DNA of 64,000 nucleotides from Halomonas denitrificans (GTDB lineage Bacteria > Pseudomonadota > Gammaproteobacteria > Xanthomonadales > Wenzhouxiangellaceae). This document shows positions 57,439 to 64,000 of the stretch, piece by piece. The stretch lies in contig JAHVKF010000002.1 in the NCBI GenBank assembly GCA_019800895.1, forward strand, positions 744,001 to 808,000, written 5' to 3'. Each line of letters begins with the position of its first letter. Position 1 is the stretch's first letter. Position numbers and translations under genes: made by a program. A model generated the notes under the pieces. It saw only the letters and a program-made list of their open reading frames with translations. It had not been told where the DNA came from and did no database searches.

Positions 57439-58419
57439 TCAGGATGCCGACAGCCCGTGGGCCACGCGGGTTGCTGGAAGATCGAGGCAGACCGGTGGGT
57501 CGTCGCGGGTGCACGCGGGCAGATCGTCCGGCGCGGTGCCGAGCAGCTGCTCGACCCGGCGCACCGGCACGCCTTGCTGGATCAGGTGGATGGCGTAGCT
57601 GTTGCGCAGCACGTGCCCCGTCACCCGGCGGTGGATTCCGGCGGCCTGGGCCGCCTGCTCGAAGTGGCGGTGCATCTGTGCCGGCTCGACGTGGTGCATC
57701 GGCTCACCGTCCGGCACCGGGCGGAACTCCTCGCCTTCGCGGCGCTGCGGAAACAGGTACTGCCAGCCCCATTTGCGCGCGAGCTCCGGGTGCTGCTCGG
57801 CGAGTTCGGGCGGCAGGGACGCGCGGCCCCGACCTTCGCCGATGTCCTGGATGTGCCGGCGTCGGAGCGTTTCGATCCGTTGCTCGAGCGGGACCAGGAT
57901 CGACTCGGGAAGGGCGGCGTCGCGGAGGACGGTCCCGCGGGGGTCGCGGATCTGCAGCGACCGCTCGCCCAGGTCGATGTCCCGGATTCTCAATCGTACG
58001 CATTCGACCAGTCGGATTCCGGTGCTGTAGACCAGCGCCGCGGCCAGCCAGTGCGCACCGTGCAGCTGCCCCAGCAGGCGGCCGACTTCGTCGCGCGTCA
58101 CGATGTTCGGCCCTTTCACGGGGCGACGCTCGTCGAGCACGATCTGCAGCCAGGCCGGCACCTGGCCGACGCCGCGGCGGTACAGCAGGCGGATCGCGTT
58201 GAGCGCCCGGTCCTGGGAAGGCCGTCCGGCGTAGCGCTCGTTCGCCAGGTGAGCGAGGAAGCGATCCAGATCGCGGCGACCGAGCCGCTTGGGATCGTCC
58301 GAACCGGCGTGCTCGAGGAAGGCCCGGGCCCAGAACAGGTTGCGGCGGGCGGTCTTGTCATCGACGCCGTCGCGACGCATCGCGTCGCTCATGCGTTCGA
58401 GCGATGCGGACACGGTCAA
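57439..58419 (-). CDS. IntI-like tyrosine recombinase, catalytic C-terminus lost
   Basis: 326 residues. The N-terminal SAM-like domain and the catalytic fold resemble integron integrases, including the IntI-specific insert (EGRGRASLPPELAEQHP then ARKWGWQYLFP, about 195-224). The first catalytic Arg (STGIRLVE, about 136) and the His-x-x-Arg box (GHVLRNSYAIHL, about 269-280) are present. The active-site Lys region is altered. The sequence departs after VEQLLGT (about 295), where LLGH and the downstream catalytic Tyr are expected, and no other frame supplies a YTH-type motif. The reading frame is otherwise intact. Probably a chromosomal integron-integrase relic unable to recombine. Confidence 0.82.
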   Translation of the reverse strand: MTVSASLERMSDAMRRDGVDDKTARRNLFWARAFLEHAGSDDPKRLGRRDLDRFLAHLANERYAGRPSQDRALNAIRLLYRRGVGQVPAWLQIVLDERRPVKGPNIVTRDEVGRLLGQLHGAHWLAAALVYSTGIRLVECVRLRIRDIDLGERSLQIRDPRGTVLRDAALPESILVPLEQRIETLRRRHIQDIGEGRGRASLPPELAEQHPELARKWGWQYLFPQRREGEEFRPVPDGEPMHHVEPAQMHRHFEQAAQAAGIHRRVTGHVLRNSYAIHLIQQGVPVRRVEQLLGTAPDDLPACTRDDPPVCLDLPATRVAHGLSAS

Positions 58420-58486
58420 CCCTCCCGGAACGCACGAAACGTGATGCAGATCACTATACGAGCGCCCCCGGGCATTTGCAACGAGG

Positions 58487-59803
<1,317 letters not shown>

Positions 59804-59897
59804 GTGGGGCTCCGTTCGGAATCGGTGGTCGGGACTCTCGGGACTATAGAGGTGTGCCTGCGAGCGCGCGGTCGACGCGTCGGCCGCATCTCGTTGC

Positions 59898-60731
59898 TCA
59901 GGCGATGACGCCGATCAGCAGCAGCAGGGCGACGACGGCCAGCCAGAGGGCGAGGACGCGGCGCGCCAGCTGCCGACCCTCGTGGAGGCCGGCGGCCAGG
60001 GGGGTGGGCCGGGGTTCCGTGTCGGACTCGTCCTGGCATTCATCGGGCCCAGCGCGGCAAACGGCGTCGGCGAGGTCGTCGAGCAGCCGCGCGGGAAAGC
60101 GCCAGCGATCGGCGCGTGCGTCGAAGCGGTCGAGCACTCGGTCGAAGTCGGTCATGAGGGCGACCGAGAGCGTCATCAGGCCCACCGCGGGCCAGTTCAG
60201 CACGCCGAGCACGGCGTCGAAGGCCGGGCGCTGTTCCGTTCCGGCCGGGAACAGGTGGCGAGCGAGGCGGATCGAGCGATAGGCGACGGCGCCGGGAATG
60301 CCCAGGACGGCGAACCAGAACAGGACGCCGAACCAGCGAGCGAGGGCGGCGTGCAGCACGGCGGCCGCGCCCTGTTCGCGGGTGGAGTCCGGCTCGATGC
60401 GCAGACGCAGGCGCGCCATTGCCGACTCTTCGCCGCCGCGCGCCGCCGAATCCACATCCCGATCGAGGTCGCGGGGGCCGAGCACGAAAAGGAGGACCAC
60501 GGTCCCGGCCAGCAACCGCCCGACGTCGCCGAGCAGCAGGTCGGCCAGTCCGGCCAGGAGCCCGCCGGCAATCAGCGCTGCGATCACGGTCGCGGCTGCC
60601 GGGGCCCAGGCCGGTCCTCGTCGCCCGGCCCACAGGGCGGGTTCGGCCATCCAGTCGATGTTCCGCCAGCGCTCGACGTCGGGCCAGGCCCGAGACAGGC
60701 CAAGGGCGATCAGAAGCGCGAGTAGGGTCAC
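59898..60731 (-). CDS. ampE: AmpE-like membrane protein (CobD/AmpE family)
   Basis: 277 residues with about four membrane segments. Family blocks LLFVLGPRDLDRDV (about 80-93) and ARWFGVLFWFAVLGIPGAVAYR (about 130-151) are clear. AmpE is an inner-membrane sensor-like protein associated with AmpD in beta-lactamase regulation. Here ampD is not adjacent in the window. Start is GTG at 60731. Confidence 0.85.
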   Translation of the reverse strand: MTLLALLIALGLSRAWPDVERWRNIDWMAEPALWAGRRGPAWAPAAATVIAALIAGGLLAGLADLLLGDVGRLLAGTVVLLFVLGPRDLDRDVDSAARGGEESAMARLRLRIEPDSTREQGAAAVLHAALARWFGVLFWFAVLGIPGAVAYRSIRLARHLFPAGTEQRPAFDAVLGVLNWPAVGLMTLSVALMTDFDRVLDRFDARADRWRFPARLLDDLADAVCRAGPDECQDESDTEPRPTPLAAGLHEGRQLARRVLALWLAVVALLLLIGVIA

Positions 60732-60836
60732 GTGAGCTCGTCGACGATCATCAAGCGTCCGTTGTAGACCCGCCGGTGCGGCAAGTCAACCGACGGCCGA
60801 CCGATGCGGTGCGGGACGGGGCGCGGCCGGATCGCG

Positions 60837-61214
60837 TCAGGCGAGCCCGAAGGAGGATCCGCAGCCGCAGGTCGTGGCCGCGTTGGGATTGCGGATGATG
60901 AAGCGGGCCCCCTGGAGGTTCTCGGCGTAGTCGACCTCGGCGCCTTCCAGGTACTGGAAGCTGAGCGGGTCGACCAGCAGGGTGACGCCGTCGCGATCGA
61001 CGCGCACGTCATCCTCGTCGGCCGCTTCGTCGAAGGTGAATCCGTACTGGAATCCCGAGCAGCCCCCGCCGGTGATGTAGACCCGCAGCTTCAAGGCCGG
61101 ATTGCCGTCGGCCAGGATCAGCTCGCGCACCTTGCGCGCGGCCGACTCGGTGAACACCAGTGGTGCGGCGTCCGTGTCGGCGGCGTGGGTCGAATCGTGC
61201 ATCGAGTCGTTCAT
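60837..61214 (-). CDS. erpA: iron-sulfur cluster insertion protein ErpA
   Basis: 125-residue A-type carrier that delivers Fe-S clusters to apoproteins. The three ligand cysteines are present: [11 protein letters not shown] and TTCGCGSSF near the C-terminus. The family core [13 protein letters not shown] begins at about residue 20. ATG at 61214 gives a slightly long, His/Asp-containing N-terminus; internal starts are possible. Confidence 0.93.
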   Translation of the reverse strand: MNDSMHDSTHAADTDAAPLVFTESAARKVRELILADGNPALKLRVYITGGGCSGFQYGFTFDEAADEDDVRVDRDGVTLLVDPLSFQYLEGAEVDYAENLQGARFIIRNPNAATTCGCGSSFGLA

Positions 61215-61320
61215 GGCGAGCCGGCTCCGGGGTTCCTGGCGGTCAGCTATGGAAATGAGGTTCGGGACCAGCATACTCAAGCGGCTGCACGAACGCAGCC
61301 GACGCGTCGGAGGCCGGCGA

Positions 61321-61426
61321 TAAAAAAAGCGGTCCGAAGACCGCTTTTGCCCCAAACCGGATGCTGCTCGGTACGTGGTGATACCGGAACGGTACCCCTG
61401 TGCTGTTGTTAATATTGTGTTTGCAC
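61321..61426 (-). ncRNA. candidate small RNA upstream of erpA
   Basis: A good minus-strand promoter (listed separately) would start a transcript near 61426, and a terminator ends it near 61322, so about 105 nt. The 5' part (61397-61426) is A/U-rich and unpaired (AACACAAUAUUAACAACAGC), unlike the GC-rich surroundings. A 7-bp hairpin with a 3-base loop follows at 61380-61396, then a linker and the terminator stem. No Rfam family is recognised. A short reading frame starts at ATG 61431 but has no ribosome site and runs through the terminator, so a non-coding role is preferred. Confidence 0.62.
61325..61348 (-). terminator. intrinsic terminator of the candidate sRNA (U-run on both strands)
   Basis: 10-bp stem (61325-61334 with 61339-61348), loop of four bases, flanked by seven A on the plus left side (61322-61328, giving a minus-strand U-run) and four T on the right. 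It would stop transcription from the minus-strand promoter before erpA. Confidence 0.9.
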
Positions 61427-61432
61427 GCCATG

Positions 61433-61462
61433 GTTATACCGCCGTGCCGAAGCCGAAGTCAA
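61433..61462 (-). promoter_or_regulatory. sigma-70 promoter of the candidate sRNA
   Basis: On the minus strand, TTGACT (plus 61457-61462) and TATAAC (plus 61433-61438) are separated by 18 bp. Five of six consensus bases match in each box. It points towards the AU-rich segment and the terminator. Confidence 0.7.
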
Positions 61463-61612
61463 GCCGAAGCATGACTTCCGGCAGGGGGGATCGGTTCCGG
61501 GCCCCGCTCGGGTCGCCGGCGGCCCGGCGCCGGTGCGGGCGAGCGGGTGTCCACGCTTGAGGCTCGTGGCGCCAGCCGTCACAATAGCCTCCCGTCCGCC
61601 AAGGTCCCCGGC

Positions 61613-62032
61613 ATGCTCTGGCTCAAGGCCTTCCACATCGTGTTCGTCGTCACCTGGTTCGCCGGTCTGTTCTATCTGCCGCGGTTGTTCGTCTACGCGG
61701 CCGAGAACCCGGAGCCGGCGGTCCAGGACCTGTTCCGGATCATGCAGCGGCGGCTGCTCGGCATCACCCACATCGGCGGCGCACTCGCCGTCGGCTTCGG
61801 GCTGGCGCTGATCCTCGCCGCGCCCGAGGTCTACCTGGCGATGGGCTGGCTGCATGCAAAACTGGTGCTGGTTGTCCTGCTGGTCGCTTATCACCTGTGG
61901 TGCTGGCGACTGGTACTCGCCTTTCGAGCCGGACGCAATCGCCACGACTCGACCTGGTACCGCTGGTTCAACGAAGCGCCGGCCCTGCTCCTGGTCGCGA
62001 TCGTACTGCTGGCCATTCTCAAACCGTTCTGA
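61613..62032 (+). CDS. hemJ: protoporphyrinogen oxidase HemJ (UPF0093)
   Basis: 139-residue integral membrane protein with four helices. Conserved heme-ligand histidine in KAFHIVFVVTWFAGLFYLPRLFVY (about 5-28) and GWLHAKLVLV (His, Lys) are typical of HemJ, which oxidises protoporphyrinogen IX to protoporphyrin IX in heme synthesis. ATG at 61613 is preferred because it puts the first conserved helix at the N-terminus. Located 14 bp before a multiheme cytochrome gene. Confidence 0.9.
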   Translation: MLWLKAFHIVFVVTWFAGLFYLPRLFVYAAENPEPAVQDLFRIMQRRLLGITHIGGALAVGFGLALILAAPEVYLAMGWLHAKLVLVVLLVAYHLWCWRLVLAFRAGRNRHDSTWYRWFNEAPALLLVAIVLLAILKPF

Positions 62033-62046
62033 ACGGAGACTCCCGA

Positions 62047-63750
62047 ATGCGATTCCGCCTGCCCCTCCTGGCGACCCTCCTGCTGCTCGCCGGCACCCCG
62101 GCCCGTGCCGACATCACCGGCATCGTGGTCGACGATCTGACCGGACTACCGATCGAGGGCGCCCGGGTGCGAATCCAGGCCACCACCGATGCCCCGTTCG
62201 TGACCGGGGCAGACGGCCTGTTCTCGCTTCCCGATCCGGTCGGCGTGGTCACGATCACCGCGGTCACCCCGTACGACAGCGCCAACGCCGACAACTACAT
62301 CACCGGATCGGTCGACGCGGTCGCCGGCGTGGACACGGAAATCCGCCTGACTTCGCTACCGACGGCCGACCGCGTGCCCTACGACCCGGGCACTTCGACC
62401 AACTGCGCCAGCTGTCACTTCGACCAGTTCTCCGAATGGCGCGACTCGCGTCACGCCGGTGCCGGCGTCAATCCCTGGGTGCTTGACCTGTTTTCGGGAG
62501 ACGGGACCCCGGGGGGCGGAAACGGCTACGTGTTCCGCGACACGCACGACCCGGACGACACGGGGTTCTGCGCCACCTGCCACGCGCCGCTGGTCGATGC
62601 CCAGGACCCGGGCAACGTGTTTCTCGACGAGGTCACCGAGCCGTACGGGCTCGACGGCGTGAGCTGCCTGGCCTGCCACCAGATGGCGGAGGTCAACGAC
62701 GACACCGATGCGCTGCACCACCTGGGCAATACGCTCTACCGGTTTCCGGACGATCCCTCGACCCCGCTCTGGGTGTGGGGACCGCTCGACGACGTGAGCT
62801 TCTCGGTGATGCGCGCTTCGTACCAGCCCGGCTTCTCCGATGCGAAGTTCTGCGCCTCCTGCCACCAGTACAACAATCCGGAGACCGGAGCGCCCGGCCA
62901 GACGACCTACGACGAGTGGCTGGCCGGCCCCTACTCGGTGCCGGGGCCCGATTTCATGGCCTGCCAGGACTGTCACATGCCTGCGGCCGATGGACCGGGT
63001 CCGATCTCCTCGATCGGCGGTACACCGATCCGGCCAGCGGAACAGCGGCGCTCGCACGAGTTCATCGGAGCGACCCCGCCGCAGCTGTCCGACGCGATCG
63101 GTCTGACGCTGGACGCGTGGGTCGACGGCGAGGAGCTCGCCGTCCAGGCTCGGGTCAGCAACGACGGCGCCGGGCACGAGTTTCCGACCGGTGTGTCGAT
63201 CCGCAACGCGGTGCTGGTCGTCGAGGCGCGCGTCGACGGCGAACCGCTTGCGCAGGTCGGCGGTCCGGTGGTGCCGTTCTACGGTTCGGCCGCCGGCGGC
63301 TCCGGACCCGAGGACCTGGCCGGCCGCCCGGGTCGCGGCTTCGCCCGTGTCCTCGAAGGCCGGATCAACGGCAGCGGCCCGGTCGTGGCCCCGGTGCTGT
63401 TCATCGACGCCGAGGCCGTCCAGTCCGACACTCGCATTCCGTCAGGGGGTGCCGATGTCTCGGACTACCGCTTCGCGCTCGGCTCGGCACTGGTTGCCGA
63501 GGCCGAAGTGACCGCGCGGCTGGTCTACCGGCGCGCATGGCGGGACCTGGCGGTGACCAAGGGCTGGACCGAGACCCCGTCCGGCGACCCGGTGGAGACC
63601 GAAGTCCAGGCCGAGTCGCTGACCGTCGACCTGACCGGCTCGGTCGGAGCGATCCGCCCGGTGCCCGCGCTGAGCACGCTGGCGCTGCTGCTGATGATCA
63701 GTCTTCTTCTGGCGGCGGCGTGGGCCAGCGGGCCCGCGGGTCGCCGCTGA
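62047..63750 (+). CDS. pentaheme c-type cytochrome with carboxypeptidase-like N-domain and sorting-like tail
   Basis: 567 residues. Signal peptide, then a beta-sandwich resembling a carboxypeptidase regulatory/CnaB domain (ITGIVVDDLTGLPIEGARVRI, about 23-43). Five heme-binding CxxCH motifs follow: CASCH 120, CATCH 175, CLACH 207, CASCH 269 and CQDCH 306. A beta-rich region (about 345-530) precedes the C-terminal tail VPALSTLALLLMISLLLAAAWASGPAGRR, similar in layout to the tail of the protein at 56327. Periplasmic or surface redox protein; partners not known. ATG at 62047. Confidence 0.83.
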   Translation: MRFRLPLLATLLLLAGTPARADITGIVVDDLTGLPIEGARVRIQATTDAPFVTGADGLFSLPDPVGVVTITAVTPYDSANADNYITGSVDAVAGVDTEIRLTSLPTADRVPYDPGTSTNCASCHFDQFSEWRDSRHAGAGVNPWVLDLFSGDGTPGGGNGYVFRDTHDPDDTGFCATCHAPLVDAQDPGNVFLDEVTEPYGLDGVSCLACHQMAEVNDDTDALHHLGNTLYRFPDDPSTPLWVWGPLDDVSFSVMRASYQPGFSDAKFCASCHQYNNPETGAPGQTTYDEWLAGPYSVPGPDFMACQDCHMPAADGPGPISSIGGTPIRPAEQRRSHEFIGATPPQLSDAIGLTLDAWVDGEELAVQARVSNDGAGHEFPTGVSIRNAVLVVEARVDGEPLAQVGGPVVPFYGSAAGGSGPEDLAGRPGRGFARVLEGRINGSGPVVAPVLFIDAEAVQSDTRIPSGGADVSDYRFALGSALVAEAEVTARLVYRRAWRDLAVTKGWTETPSGDPVETEVQAESLTVDLTGSVGAIRPVPALSTLALLLMISLLLAAAWASGPAGRR

Positions 63751-64000
63751 CCAGGAAATCCCCGTTGAGGGTGGTTTCGCGCGCGTTGTAGCGCAGGTCG
63801 CGCCCGTCGGGCAGCCAGACCCGCCCTCCGGCGGCGTGCACGATCGCGTCGCCGGCCGCCGTGTCCCACTCGCTGGTCGGGCCCAGGCGCGGGTAGAAAT
63901 CGGCTTCACCGCTGGCCACGGCGCAGAACTTCAGCGCGCTTCCGCGCGCCATCCGTCGGTGGGGGCCGATCGCCTCGAAGAACGCCTCGCTGCGCGGATT
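63698..64000 (-). CDS. cysQ: 3'(2'),5'-bisphosphate nucleotidase CysQ, C-terminal part (5' end outside window)
   Basis: The frame is open to the window edge; 100 C-terminal residues are seen, starting inside the gene. The family blocks KFCAVASGEADFYPRLGPTSEWDTAAGDAIVHAAGG and LPDGRDLRYNARETTLNGDFLVSGD are characteristic: WDTAAGDA is the conserved C-terminal inositol-phosphatase-type motif. It removes 3'-phosphoadenosine 5'-phosphate, a by-product of sulfate assimilation and of sulfotransferases. The 3' end overlaps the convergent cytochrome gene by 53 bp. Confidence 0.92.
   Translation of the reverse strand, partial: NPRSEAFFEAIGPHRRMARGSALKFCAVASGEADFYPRLGPTSEWDTAAGDAIVHAAGGRVWLPDGRDLRYNARETTLNGDFLVSGDPRARWPTPPPEED

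Noticed and set aside
57439-57560. Frameshift explanation for the missing integrase tyrosine
   Set aside because: All three forward frames after LLGT were read and none restores a catalytic YTH-type motif, so a single-base error does not explain it.
58420-58486. Possible attI or attC site next to the integrase-like gene
   Set aside because: Searched by eye for the GTTRRRY / RYYYAAC core pair and found no convincing site or cassette-like array.
61243-61431. 62-codon open frame overlapping the candidate sRNA
   Set aside because: No ribosome site, begins about five bases before the predicted transcript start, and runs through a strong terminator hairpin.

Overview
The window looks like a chromosomal segment of a high-GC (roughly two-thirds GC by eye) Gammaproteobacterium. 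Diagnostic blocks are rpsU-yqeY-dnaG-rpoD with a divergent tsaD, the pilMNOPQ operon with a divergent penicillin-binding protein 1A gene, and the engB / cytochrome c4 / dsbA / endonuclease-like cluster known from pseudomonads. The lineage is probably near Xanthomonadales/Chromatiales (a Wenzhouxiangella-like bacterium would fit). That is an inference from gene content, not from a database search. Genes are densely packed, and many start codons overlap the preceding stop (ATGA, GTGA, TGATG).

Layout. 1-3580: 3' end of an M23 peptidase, anmK, then convergent tsaD-folB-folK. 3575-8330: macromolecular synthesis operon with internal and final terminators. 8374-10259: a DUF3524-type glycosyltransferase and a secreted beta-helix protein. 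10319-14897: a translationally coupled operon of three exported amidohydrolase-fold proteins, two of which have lost the metal-binding HxH motif. 15010-20070: rpmE (type B), gltA, a conserved hypothetical gene and mrcA. 20367-25516: pilMNOPQ and its terminator. 25575-30839: a methyltransferase, free-methionine-R-sulfoxide reductase, a SixA-like phosphatase, a PLP dehydratase and pepN. 30868-31115: a small element bounded by inverted repeats. 31144-35869: two small hypothetical genes, prmA, a sulfotransferase, a methyltransferase, ppa and engB. 36017-43492: cytochrome c4, dsbA, EEP-family protein, TauE/SafE permease, slt, an atypical SDR and cca. 43540-51364: an EAL phosphodiesterase, a MidA-like methyltransferase back to back with a pteridine reductase, an unusual Y/G-rich lipoprotein, and mnmG. 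51506-56253: a DUF3429 protein plus an ABC transporter operon ending in an AttH/CrtC-like protein. 56270-58419: a beta-propeller protein with a sorting-like tail and an integron-integrase-like gene that has lost its catalytic tyrosine. 58487-64000: an amidohydrolase, ampE, erpA, a candidate small RNA, hemJ, a pentaheme cytochrome with a similar sorting-like tail, and the 3' end of cysQ.

Most of the window is housekeeping: folate synthesis, t6A and CCA tRNA modification or maturation, replication and transcription initiation, type IV pilus assembly, peptidoglycan synthesis and turnover, disulfide formation, heme and Fe-S assembly. The least ordinary parts are the candidate sRNA upstream of erpA (about 61322-61426, minus strand), the degenerate IntI-like gene (57439-58419), the amidohydrolase trio (10379-14897), and two distant surface or periplasmic proteins with similar VP-type C-terminal tails. 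No CRISPR array, tRNA, rRNA or complete transposon was seen.
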